Of a stretch of DNA of 64,000 nt, positions 35,391-45,880 are shown piece by piece. The position numbers and the translations under genes were made by a program. The DNA is from Dama dama (Eukaryota > Chordata > Mammalia > Artiodactyla > Cervidae): positions 26,084,501-26,148,500 of the forward strand of contig NC_083689.1 in NCBI RefSeq assembly GCF_033118175.1, given 5' to 3'. The notes beneath the pieces were generated by a model, which made no database searches, had not been told where the DNA came from, and saw only the letters and a list, made by a program, of their open reading frames with translations. Each line of letters begins with the position of its first letter. Within the stretch, counting starts at the first letter, position 1.

Positions 35391-37855
35391 TAGGGATCTG
35401 GTTTATGTTCCAAAAAGTCACTTTGGTAGAGAGTCCAGAAATAAATTCACACATATGTGGTCAATTAACTTACAGCAAAGGAGCCAAGAACTATACAGTG
35501 GGATTAGGATAGTCTCTTCAATAAATGATGCTGGAAAACTGGATAGCCACATGCAAAAGAATGAAATTAGATTGCTTTCTAATACTGTACACAAAAACTA
35601 ACTCAAAATGGATTAAAGAACTTAAGTATAAGACCTAAAACCATAAAACTCCTAGAATAAAACAAACAGTAAACTCCTTGACATTGTCTTTGCAGTGATT
35701 TTTTTTTTTTTTTGATATGAGACCGATAGCGAAGATGACAAGAGTGAAAATTAACAAATGAGACTACGTCAAACTAAAATGCTTCCATACAGCAGAGGAA
35801 ACCATCAACAAGATGAAAAGGCAGCATACCAAATGGGAGAAAATATTTGTAAATCATATATCAGATAAGGGGTTAATATCAAATATATATGAAGAATTCA
35901 TGTAACTCAATAGCAGAAAACAAACAATGTTATTGAAAAGTGAGCTGGAGATCTGAATGGACAGTTTCCGAAGAAGGCATAGAGTTGACCAGCAGATACA
36001 TGAAAAGGTGCTCAGCATCTAATAATCAGGGAAATGCAAATGAAAACCACAGTGATGTATCTATCACCTTGTAGGATGACTATTACCAAAAAGACAAGAA
36101 ATGACAAATGCTGACGAGGGTGTGGAGAAAAGGAAACCCCGGTACACTATTTGTGGGAGTGGAAATTGGTGTAGTCACAATCGAAAACAATGTGGAGATT
36201 TCTCAGAAAATTAAAAATAGAACTGCCACACGGTCCAGCAGTTCTGCTTCTATATATTTATCAGAAGAAAATAAGAACACTAACCCGAAAAGATATGTGT
36301 AGTGCACTCTCATGTTTGTCGCAGCATTGTTTGTAAAAGCTGAGACATGGATGAAGCTTAAGCACCCACTAATGGATGAATGAATAAAAATATAATTCAG
36401 CCATGAAAAAAAAGGTAGCCTTGCTGTTTTTGTCAACATGGATAGACCTTGAGGCCATTATGCTAAGTGAAAGGAGTCAGACACAGAAAGGGAAATACTA
36501 TATGATCTCACTTATACGTGGAACCTAAAAAAAAAACTAAACTAATAAATAGAACAAATAGGTTGTTGCTAGAGACAGGGTGTGGGGAGTGGGGATAATG
36601 AGTGAAGGGGCATCAAAATGTACAAATTTACAGTTACAAAATAAATCATGGGGCTGTAATGTAGTACATCATGATCACTGTAGTTAATGACACTATACTG
36701 TATATTTGAAAGTTGCTCAAATGTAAAAGATCACACAACAGGACAAATTTTTATAACTGCATAATGATGGATGTTAACTAGACTTGTATTTTTTAATTAA
36801 TTAATTTTAACTGGAGGCTAATTGCTTTACAATATTGTGGTGGTTATTGCCATACATTGACATGAATCAGCCATGGATGTACATATGTCCCCCCATCCCA
36901 AACCCCTCTTCCACCTCCCTCCCCATCCCATCCCTCTGGGTTGTCCCAGTGCACTGGCTTTGAGTGCCCTGTTTCATGCATCGAACTTGGACTGGTCATC
37001 TGTTTCACATATGGTAATATACATGTTTCAATGCTATTCTCTCAAATCATCCCACCCTCACCTTCTCCCACAGAGTCCAAAAGTCTGTTCTTTACATCTG
37101 TGTCTCTTTTCCTGTCTTGCATATAGGTTCGTCATTACCACCTTTTAAAATTTAAAAATATATATGCATTAATATACTGGTGTTTTTCTTTCTGATTTAC
37201 TTCACTCTATTTAATAGGCTCCAGTTTCATCCACCTCATTAAAACTGACTCAGATGCGTTCTTTTTAATAGCTGAGTAATATTCCACTGTGTGTATATAC
37301 CACAACTTTCTTATCCATTCGTCTGCTGATGGACATCTAGATTGCTCCCGTGTCCTAGCTATTGTAAACAGTACTGTGATGAACGTTGGGGTACACGTGT
37401 CTCTTTCAGTTCTGGTTTCCTTGGTGTGTATGCCCAGCAGTGGGATTGCTGGGTTGTATGGCAGTTTTTTTTCCAGATTTTTAAGGAATCTCTACACTGT
37501 TCTCTATAGTGGCTGTGCTAGCTTGCATTCTCACCAACAGTGTAAGAGGATTCCCTTTTCTCTACACCTTCTCCAGAATTTATCGTTTGTAGACTTTTTG
37601 ATAGCAGCCATTCGGACCAGCGTGAGATGGTACCTCATTGTGGTTTTGATTTGCATTTCTCTGATAATGAGTGATGTTGAGCATCTTTTCATGTGTTAGC
37701 CATCTGTATGTCTTCTTTGGAGAAATTAACTAGACTTATTGTAGAGATCTTTTCATAATGTATACAAACCACTGCATCATCATTATGTCATAAGTCTGAA
37801 TTGAATATAATTCTGTTGTCACTTATATGTCAATTTTTTAAATATAGTGAAAAAA
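35391..37855 (+). mobile_element. Mammalian L1 (L1MA-like) ORF2 tail and 3' UTR, sense, split by a ruminant L1
   Basis: Sense L1 text: AATAAATGATGCTGGAAAACTGG, CAAAACTAACTCAAAATGG, TGACAAATGCTGACGAGGGTG, AATGGATGAATGAATAAAAAT, GATCTCACTTATACGTGGAA. It stops at 36785 and resumes at 37726 (GACTTATTGTAGAGATC, GTCACTTATATGTCAATTT), its usual 3' terminus. The gap is exactly the antisense L1 at 36786-37725. Confidence 0.88.
36786..37725 (-). mobile_element. Young ruminant L1 3' end, antisense, with perfect 12-base TSD
   Basis: TTAACTAGACTT at 36774-36785 and 37726-37737 bracket the copy exactly. Content: TGGAGGCTAATTGCTTTACAA, ATGAATCAGCCATGGATG, CAGAGTCCAAAAGTCTG, GTATGCCCAGCAGTGGG, GATTTGCATTTCTCTGATAATG. 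5'-truncated at about 0.94 kb. Confidence 0.96.
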
Positions 37856-37940
37856 CCACCTTGTTGGTTGTGGGAGGATTGAGGGAGAAGGAAGTGTTCG
37901 GTGAATTCAACCAAAATGGTTGAATAGCTGAGTAGTGAGA

Positions 37941-38994
37941 GCCAAAGCCTTTGACTGTGTGGATCACAATAAACTATGGAAAATTCTCAAAGAGATGGGA
38001 ATACAAGACCACCTGACCTGCCTCTTGAGAATCCTATATGCAGATCAGGACGCAACAATTAGAACTGGACATGGAACAACAGACTGGTTCCAAATTGGGA
38101 AAGGAGTAAGTCAAGGCTGTATATTGTCACCCTGCTTATTTAACTTATATGCAGAGTACATCATGAGAAATGCTGGGCTGGAGGAAGCACAAGCTGGAAT
38201 CAAGATCGCTGTAACCTCAGATATGCAGATGACACCACCCTTATGGCAGAAAGTGAAGAAGAACTAAAGAGTCACTTGATGAAGGTGAAATAGGAGAGTG
38301 AAAAAGTTGGCTTAAGGCTCAACATTCAGAAAACTAAGATTATGGCATCCGGTCCCATCACTTCATGGCAAATAGATGGGGAAACAGTGGAAACAGTGAT
38401 TGACTTTTATTTTTTTGGGCTCCAAAATCACTGCAGATGCTGATTGCAGCCATGAAATTAAAAGATGCTTACTCCTTGGAAGGAAAATTATGACCAACCT
38501 AGACAGCATATTAAAAAGCAGAGACGTTACTTTGTCAACAAAGGTCTGTCTAGTCAAGGCTATGGTTTTTCCAGTGGTCATGTATGGATGTGAGAGTTGG
38601 ACTGTGAAGAAAGCTGAGCACAGAAGAATCGACGCTTTTGAACTGTGGTGTTGGGAAGACTCTTGAGAGTCCCTTGGGCTGCAAGGAGATCCAACCAGTC
38701 CATCCTAAAGGAGATCAGTCCTGGGTGTTCACTGGAAGGACTGATGTTGAAGCTGAAACTCTAATAGTTTGGCCACCTGATGCGAAGAGCTGACTCATTT
38801 GAAAAGACCCTGATGCTGGGAAAGATTGAGGGCAGAAGGGGATGTCAGAGGATGAGATGGTTGGATGGCATCACTGATTCAGTGAACATGGGTTTTGGTG
38901 GACTCCAGGAGTTGTTAATGGGCAGGGAGGCCTGGAGTGCTGCGGTTCATGGGGTTGCAAAGAGTCAGACACAACTGAGCGACTGAACTGAACT
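37941..38994 (+). mobile_element. BovB LINE, 5'-truncated copy 2, sense (1.05 kb)
   Basis: Begins GCCAAAGCCTTTGACTGTG (the AFDCVDHNKLW motif of the reverse transcriptase) and ends GCGACTGAACTGAACTGA. Shares with copy 1 (24621) the deletion after ATCAAGATCGC, the in-frame AAATAG and the TAATAG. Middle ~490 bases nearly identical to copy 1, 3' ~200 bases much less so. Inserted in L2. Confidence 0.95.
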
Positions 38995-39429
38995 GAGATG
39001 CCTAAGAGTCAGAGTTCTAGATGGTCAAGCAGACAGTTGAAATCCAAGTCTAGCTGCAAATGTGATAAGCATGTCGTCTTTGTATTTAGAATGCTAATAG
39101 CTCAGCGGAACTTGGTTAAGACTTGACAGGTTGACAATGATTGATTAATATTCTTTATTATTTCTTTAGCAAATATTTATTGAATTTTTTTGTGTTCTTG
39201 ATGATGTGCCATTGAATTGCAGGATATAACCTCTTCTTTACTCTCTTGATGAATGCTATTCATTGTGTTTCTGTAGCATTCTTCCCTTTTGTTTTAAATA
39301 TACTTATGAATCTTGTTTTCATGCTGTTTCTTGAACCTTTCCTGCCCATCTTTTATGAGATGATGCTTCATTAGTCTCATTAGTCTTCTCTTACTTCTCT
39401 CTTGGTTAACTCTTTTCTTTGCCTGCAAG

Positions 39430-39740
39430 TCTTCACAAAGTCTCATTACCCATCATGAAATATATGATTATCCTTTTACTTTCTTGTATATGTGTCCTAT
39501 CTTTTTCTACCTTTGTCTCTTTTCTTCCTTCTCAGTGTGTGCTGGTGTCTCCTAGTTTCTCTGCCTCACTCTCTCTCAGGCTCTGCTCCGTGTCTCGTCT
39601 CCATCTCTCCTTTGCCTCTTTTTGTCTCTCTTCAGTATCTCTTCTTGGTCTTGTCTCTGAGTCTCTCTGTTTCTCAGTCTGTCTGCTGTCTCTCATCTCA
39701 TACCATCCATTCAGTCTTCTGAAATTTTCTTATAAGCCTG
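39430..39740. repeat. Polypyrimidine (CT-rich) tract
   Basis: About 250 bases dominated by C and T on this strand, with CTCTCT and GTCTCT motifs. It produces long but meaningless Ser/Leu/Phe-rich frames. Confidence 0.8.
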
Positions 39741-41249
39741 CTTCTTTTTTGAACTTTTCTCTAGGCTCACCAGTGACTAGAAATCAGGCAGCCTTGAGTA
39801 CTTGCAGTCTCATTTGTTTTATATATCCTCTCTTATGTGCTGTCAACCTGGATGAGGATCTATCCTTTTTCGGGTTTATCACAATTTTTTGAATCCTTTC
39901 TGATTTCTCCAGGTATATATCTTTTCTCCTACATCAGAATTCTCATGGTCCTTTGTTTATATTGATAGCCTTTCATTAGACTTATGTGTCATAGCTGTAT
40001 TTGTTTTTAAATTGTAAAAAGAAAGTACAAAATTTGTCTGTTATTCACCTTTGTTTCCTAAACTGCATCCTGCCTCACATGTGTTAATTATTCAGTACAT
40101 ATTTTTGATCAGCTTTAATTATAAGTTAGGAAGTTTATTATCAAGATCCTATAAATACTTTCATGAAGATTTTATATATTCCTTTTGAACACCAGAGAGC
40201 ACATGTTTTTTTTCCCCCAGATTGTAAGCTGTTGGAATCATTAAGTGTTTTTTTCATCTACTCAATAAAAACACATTAAATTATGAGTTCTGTATTGGCA
40301 AAGAGTGTGATGTAAATGATAATTTTGAACTGTTTACACGATATTTTGGGCCTGTGCATAATGATGAGATTGGGCATCAGCAACTTCCTGAATATTGTCT
40401 TAAAATACTGAAGTAAAGTTTTGTTAATTAATGTATAGCTTTCTCAGAACATTTATTCATTCTAGCTCTGTTATATTCTGTGAAAAATGACTCAAACATT
40501 CAGTGGATTTAATCAAGAGAGTTTACTTGTTTATAAAAGTTTATTTTTATTTTTTTACATTTGATCCTCAGACTTTATTCATTGTCTAGTTGAACTGTGA
40601 AATTTATTGAGATGTGGTTTCTTTGAACACTGCTATAGGCAGATGGATCAAGTGTGATTTGATCATATGATACTATCTTTATCCTGGACATTGTTTTTGT
40701 GTTAATAATCTAATGCTTTTTCATGTACTGCCAGTGAAGTTGCATTGTAATTCATGTTTCAGCCTTCACATTCGCAGGCTCACGTTAAGTTTGGAAAGGT
40801 GACTATAAATTTTAATATGTCAGAGTTTTGCACACTGAAACTGTACAAGTGCCGATAGTTGAATCGTAATTGTGACTCCAGATTTAGAACATAAGATTTG
40901 GTTAGGTTATTGAATCTTCTTCAGTGTTGATATACAGAAATCAGTGAATTCCGTATTTGCAAATAACTTCCACTTGGAAGTATGAAGGAACCTAAGGCTC
41001 CATTTAAAACAGCAGTTTTTGAAAGTGCCTTTTCATAAACTTAACAAAATCTTTATGTTTAAAACTTTAAGTCTGCTGAAGTACATAAAAGCTTGAACAA
41101 ATCAAAAGCAAAATATGTTTCTGGGTCATGTACTTTTGGTTATAACATTGTCTGTTGTCTCTAAGTTGCTTTTTAAAAAACATATCTTAATAAAACTGTC
41201 AAACTTAGTATTAATATTATTGGTGGGTGGTGGTATCTGGAACTAGACA

Positions 41250-42440
41250 GCAGATTCTAAAGTTCAAATGGAAAAAAATAGCAATAATAGGTTGGAAAAC
41301 TGAAAAAGAAGAGTTGTAAGGTTGAGTTAATTCTATCAGATTTGAAAAATATACTATAAAGTCTCAATAATTAAAACAATATTTTATTGGAACATAAATA
41401 GACCAACAGACTAATGGGAAAAAAAATCAGATCGATTAAATCCATGCAGGAATTTAGTATATGATAAAGGCATCATCTTGAATCAGTAGGGTAAAGATTA
41501 ATAAATGGTATTGAGATAATTAGCCAATTATAAGAGAAATCAACTTAGATTCATGTCTCAAGTGTATCAGACATTTAAATGTAAAAAATAAAACTCAAAC
41601 ATTACCAAAGAAAACATGAGTTCCTATCTATCTGTGGAGTAGAAAACACCTTTTAGCTATTATTCAAAATGCAGAAGCCATAAAGTAAAAGGCTTATAAA
41701 TTTGACAACCTGATAAAAAAAGAAAAGGAAGTAACTTGGATGATGAACAAAACAGAGTAAAGGCAAGCGAGTGAAAAAGGGAAAAACCTACCATAAGGAA
41801 AATTAGAAGACAAATGATATCCTGGGTAAACACTTTTATGGGATATAGGACCAGCTGGTAATGTTTCTATATAAAGAATTCCTATAAATCAAGATAGGAG
41901 AACTACTCAGTAGAAAATTGGGTGAAGGATAAGAGCAGGGAGTTCACATACAAATGGCATTACACATTTAGTAAGATTCTTCCTCTTATTCATAATAAAG
42001 GAAATTAAAATAAAAACTGTATTGTGATTTTAGTTCTTTTCTTTTAGATTGGGAAAAACCCAAATATTGAGTGGTAGTACTTTGCTGTTGAAGTGAGTGA
42101 AATGATATCCATGGAGGATAATCTGGCAGTATCTACCAAAATTTTATGTATTTATGTTTTGACCCAGCAGTTCCATTGGCAATGTCATTAACAGATGACT
42201 GGTAAAATAAGCTATAGTATATTTCCACACTGGAATACTGTGCAGCTGTATTTAAAACAAAGAATGAGGAAGATTTCTAAAGATAGAATGAAAAGATTCT
42301 CTATGATATTAGTGGAAAATCAAGGGCAGAACTGAATCACTTTTTCTGAAAGAGAAGAGGAAAAAGAATATGGGAAAAAATTTTGAAAAAAAATAATGGG
42401 AAGGACAATAGTAAACCAATAAAAATGATTTTACTTACTG
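41250..42440 (+). mobile_element. Old L1 ORF2 tail / 3' region, sense
   Basis: GTTCAAATGGAAAAAAATAGC, TATAAAGTCTCAATAATTAAAAC, ACATAAATAGACCAACAGAC, TATTTATGTTTTGACCCAGC, CACACTGGAATACTGTGCAGC are eroded sense-L1 landmarks. Confidence 0.7.
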
Positions 42441-42497
42441 GCAGTGTATGGAAGGGGGAAAAGGGTAGTTAAAGACAGAGTGGGACCTAGATTTCTT

Positions 42498-42990
42498 CGT
42501 GTCAATGAAAATTCAGTTAACAGTCAAGCAAAGAGAATTTTATTTGAGCCAAATCGGGGGTTTTAACCTGGGAGACAGATTTTCAAAAATTTTGAGAATT
42601 GTTCCACTGGTCGGCTCTTACACATTTTTGAGACAATCATGTATCATATTGGCAAGTTAAAATTATAAATAAACTTCATCAGAGACTTTTTTGAGAGTCA
42701 GGTATGAATGCATAGAATGAGCCTTTAGTCAGTGTGATCCCCTGTACAAGATGAAAAAGAAATATTAATCTTAAAAATTACAGTGCTGGCATCAGAAGAA
42801 AGGGACTGTTTTCTCAAAGGCTGATTGCATCCTCCTACCTTGAGGGAATCTGGTTAATGTATAACGCAGATACAAACTGAACACTGGGAAAGGCATATTA
42901 TATGTATTTTAATTCTGGCTTAGTTTCATTATCCTGTTGTATAGAAGATAAGATATTGTGCATAGATGTATACGTAAAAGCTCTCTCTTT
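42498..42990. mobile_element. Possible old LTR fragment
   Basis: AAAGAGAATTTTATTTGAGCC and TTTAACCTGGGAGACAG resemble an ERV1-class LTR known from mammals. Diverged, no coding region, limits uncertain. Confidence 0.4.
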
Positions 42991-43399
42991 CTCACACACA
43001 CACACCTTTCTCCCAGATATCAACTTCCCAGATATACAGTATCTTTTCTCTTTCCCATTCTAAAGTTACAACTTTTTTGAAACAACAGCAACTTCATTGT
43101 AAGGTGGTCTAGTGAGGGGACATGGCACAGTAGACATTAACCTTCTAGCATCAGAAGTTATGCTTTAGTCTTGAAATTCATGTACGTTTGTCCCTTTCTT
43201 GCCTCTAGCAAATTGCTTCTTGATTAAGAGACTGGACATATATAGTTACCTTAGTTTGGAATGTCTTTCTTGTCCCTCTCATTGTTCTTTCACTTTAACT
43301 CCAATGCTTTTTTCATAGTCCCAGTTTAAATGTCACTTCCTTGATCTGCCTATATTAACTTCTTTCTTGGAAAGTTTATATAAACACCATTGCTCTTTA

Positions 43400-43850
43400 A
43401 CTAACATCTTCATCTGTAAAATGGGATTAGTATTAGCACCTACTTCATAGAATTGTTATGAGGAATAGAAGAGTAGATACATGTAAACCAGAATAATACC
43501 TGATCAAATACTAGGTGCTGTTTGAGTTAGCTGCTGCTGCTGCTACTAAGTCACTTCAGTCGTGTCCGACTCTGTGCGACCCCATAGACGGCAGCCCACC
43601 AGGCTCCACCGTCCCTGGGATTCTCCAGGCAAGAACACTGGAGTGGGGTGCCATTTCCTCCAGTGCATGAAAGTGAAAAGTGAAAGTGAAGTCACTCAGT
43701 CGTGTCCGACTCTCCGCGACCCCATGGACTGCAGCCCACCAGGCTTCTCCGTTTAGGGGATTTTCCAGGCAAGAGCACTAGAATGGGTTGTTATTGCCTT
43801 CTCCGATATGAGTTAGCAATTGCTATCATTATTACTACTTTTATTAGACA
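43400..43850 (+). mobile_element. MIR SINE, sense, split by BOV-A2
   Basis: CATCTTCATCTGTAAAATGGG, CTACTTCATAGAATTGTTATG before the insertion; CAATTGCTATCATTATTAC after it. Confidence 0.8.
43531..43806 (-). mobile_element. BOV-A2 dimeric SINE, antisense
   Basis: Starts with the (CTG)n microsatellite, then CGTGTCCGACTCTGTGCGACC, then the linker GCATGAAAGTGAAAAGTGAAAG, then the second BovA unit (GTCGTGTCCGACTCTCCGCG). Flanked by TTTGAGTTAG and TATGAGTTAG. Confidence 0.95.
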
Positions 43851-44000
43851 TATTTGAAATATATGTTTAGTTATACTAATTTGTCTAGCTGTTTGTTAAA
43901 TGTCTCTTTCACCTGTTAGATTTTTAGTTCTACGAGGAAAAGAACTGTTTTATTCACTTCTTTTGTTTAGTACTTGGTACACATAGTACTCTACTACTTT

Positions 44001-44225
44001 TGTATGTGTGCTAAGTCACTTTCAGTGGCGTCTGACTTTTGTGACCCCCATGGACTGTAGCCCACTAGACTCCTCTGTCCATGGGATTCTCCAGGCAAGA
44101 ATACAGGAGTGGGTTGCCATTTCCTCCTCCAGGGGATCTTCCTGATGCAGGGATCAAACCCACATATCTTATGTCTCTTGCCTTGGTAGGCGGGTTCTTT
44201 ACCTCTAGTGTCACCTGGGAAGCCC
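44001..44225 (-). mobile_element. BovA / Bov-tA SINE, antisense
   Basis: TGTGTGCTAAGTCACTTTC to CTAGTGTCACCTGGGAAGCCC; full length, directly followed by another copy. Confidence 0.92.
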
Positions 44226-44387
44226 CCAAAAGTGAAAGTGTTAGTCACTCAGACTGTCCATGGGATTCTCTAGGCAAGAATACTGGAGTGGGTTGCCATT
44301 CCCTTCTCTAAGGGATCTTCCTGACCCAGGGATTGAACTTGGGTTTCCTGCGTTGCAGGCAAATTCTTTACTGTCTGAGCCACCGGT
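44226..44387 (-). mobile_element. BovA SINE with internal deletion, antisense
   Basis: AAAGTGAAAGTGTTAGTCACTC joins directly to GACTGTCCATGGGATTCTC, so about 50 bases of the standard copy are missing; ends GTCTGAGCCACCGG. Confidence 0.9.
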
Positions 44388-44715
44388 TTTGTTGACTGAT
44401 AAATGGTGGTTAGCAACAGTAGATAAGTTAGGCCAACTGGGTTTGAAGAATGAACAATTGGTAACTATGATTAACATTTCAATTCTTTTAGGAGTATCAA
44501 GGACCCTTGTGGGTTGCAACTTTGGTAGTTATGAGTAGTGAAAGCTCTAGAACCTGTTGTGGAGGGATAGGAAAATAAGATGAATAAAGCAAAAAATTGA
44601 AATACATTCTTCTTCCATACTATACAGTACAATGTTCTGGCCCAACCTCAGCTCTTACTGAAAATACAACTGTCCTATATATGGGTACATTCTTATTTCA
44701 AAAGTTTAGACCTAC

Positions 44716-44919
44716 ATGTATGTGTGTGTGCTCAGTCACTTAGTCATGTTTGTCTCTTTGCGACCCCATGGACTGTAGCCCGTCAGGCATCTCTGTCCAT
44801 GGGGTTTCCGAGTGAGTTAACCATTTCCTTTTCTAGGAGATCTTCCCACCCACGGATCAAACCCATGTTTCCTGCACTGGCAGGCAGGTTCTTTACCACT
44901 GAACCACCAGAGAAGCCCA
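44716..44919 (-). mobile_element. BovA / Bov-tA SINE, antisense
   Basis: GTGTGTGTGCTCAGTCAC, GCGACCCCATGGACTGTAGC, ACTGGCAGGCAGGTTC, GAACCACCAGAGAAGCCC. Confidence 0.93.
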
Positions 44920-45511
44920 CATATATATGTACATGCATTAAAATATGTCTCCTTTGCATTTCTCTTCAGATTCCTACATCTTCCAAATTTGTTTCCATTA
45001 AAATATGTTACTTATATTAGCTTATAATGGATATATTGTTACATTTAAATAAATTTATAAATATTTAATTTTTCTCTGTTTTTATTTCCAATATGAGAAA
45101 ATACTGGTAAATATATGTCACATAAAGAATGCCTTTGGGATTCTAAACTGTTTTTAAAATCATGAAGAGATTTTTGAGATCAAATAGTTTGAAAACTGTT
45201 GCAGTATATAATTAAGTCCCTAGCAATGAGCATTGTGTAGATCATTATAATATAGAAAAATTCTCCTGGTTTAATAATTTTTATGAGAAAAATACAGTAA
45301 AAAAAAAACCAACTCCACAAATATTATCATAGTTATGAGATAATAGAAAACTGTTCTGGAGAAAATACAGTAAAAAGCAATTAACCATTATGTTATAGTT
45401 ATACTATTTTACATTATTTCATCCTTGGTTTTTCCAAAAATTTTTATTCTGTAATTTAAATATGGTGGAAAATATGTTAAAATATGAATGGGAATAATGT
45501 CTCCATTTCAG

Positions 45512-45646
45512 AAACTCTGTAGTGATGCTCAAGTTAAAGTCTTTGGGAAATGCTGCCAGCTGAAACCTGGAGGAGACAGTTCTTCCTCTTTAGATAGTTC
45601 CATGACTTCATCTTCGGATGTAAAAGACCAGTGTCCTAAGTATCAG
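45512..45646 (+). CDS. FNIP1: FNIP1 coding exon 3 (residues 74-118)
   Basis: 135 bases, exactly 45 codons, phase 0 at both ends: begins KLCSDAQVKVFGKCCQLKPG and ends DVKDQCPKYQ. The acceptor is CCATTTCAG; the donor is CAG/GTAAGA at 45647. The middle is a serine-rich, probably disordered stretch (GGDSSSSLDSS then TSSSDVK) within the N-terminal longin domain, where FNIP1 and FNIP2 differ most. Being a multiple of three with phase 0/0, the exon could be skipped without a frameshift. Reading frame is open upstream of 45512 into the intron, but that extension is not exonic because the AG acceptor and homology both start at Lys74. Confidence 0.97.
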
Positions 45647-45660
45647 GTAAGATCGCTGGT

Positions 45661-45880
45661 GTCATTCATTTATTTATTCGAAAGTATTTTTGAGTACCTA
45701 CAGTGTGTTGTGTATCATCCTCGGGACTGAGATACAACTGGAACTAGCCCTTACCCTTCTGGAGCTTGTAGCGTAACTGGAGAGACAGATAATTAAATAA
45801 GTAAGTTTATGAGCTTTGATAGGATAGGGGAAGAATAGAGAACTTCAGGCACAGGTAGCCAGGGGTGTTTTCTCCTCTTT
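45661..45880 (-). mobile_element. L2 LINE 3' end, antisense
   Basis: ATTCATTTATTTATTCGAAAG, TTTTTGAGTACCTACAGTG, TTCTGGAGCTTGTAGCGTAAC, GACAGATAATTAAATAAG follow the antisense L2 3' end order. Starts 14 bases after exon 3. Confidence 0.6.

Larger units (their letters stand above)
34580..39115 (-). mobile_element. L2 LINE, antisense, broken by BovB, L1, L1 and BovB
   Basis: L2 pieces: 34580-34707 (AAGTATCTACAAGGCATTAGG, ACAAATAAATAA), 35009-35390 (GGTCTCCGTGAGGAAGTGAC, GACCAGTCTGGCTGGAATG, TATTTAGGGCCTTAGAGGTC), 37866-37940 (GGATTGAGGGAGAAGGAAG) and 38995-39115 (GATGCCTAAGAGTCAGAG, AGCAGACAGTTGAAATCCAAG). Their order fits one antisense L2, with part lost around the L1 insertion. Confidence 0.6.
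33642..45511 (+). other. FNIP1: FNIP1 intron 2
   Basis: About 11.9 kb from donor GTGAGC to acceptor CTCCATTTCAG. It holds a 65-base tandem duplication (34331-34460), a deeply nested L2/L1/BovB stack (34580-39115), a polypyrimidine tract (39430-39740), an old sense L1 relic (41250-42440), a possible LTR (42498-42990), a MIR split by BOV-A2 (43400-43850), and three further BovA copies (44001-44919). I see no gene or assignable repeat in 33642-34330, 39116-39429, 39741-41249, 42991-43399, 44388-44715 or 44920-45511. Confidence 0.85.

Noticed and set aside
24621..38994. Possible host-domesticated reverse transcriptase gene
   Set aside because: Both BovB pieces are 5'-truncated and share stops and a frameshift; ordinary dead LINE copies.
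39419..39892. 157-residue Ser/Leu/Phe-rich frame
   Set aside because: Produced by the polypyrimidine tract, which lacks stop codons on this strand; no gene-like features.
45488..45511. Apparent ATG start upstream of exon 3
   Set aside because: The frame is open into the intron by chance; the AG acceptor at 45510-45511 and FNIP1 homology both begin at 45512.
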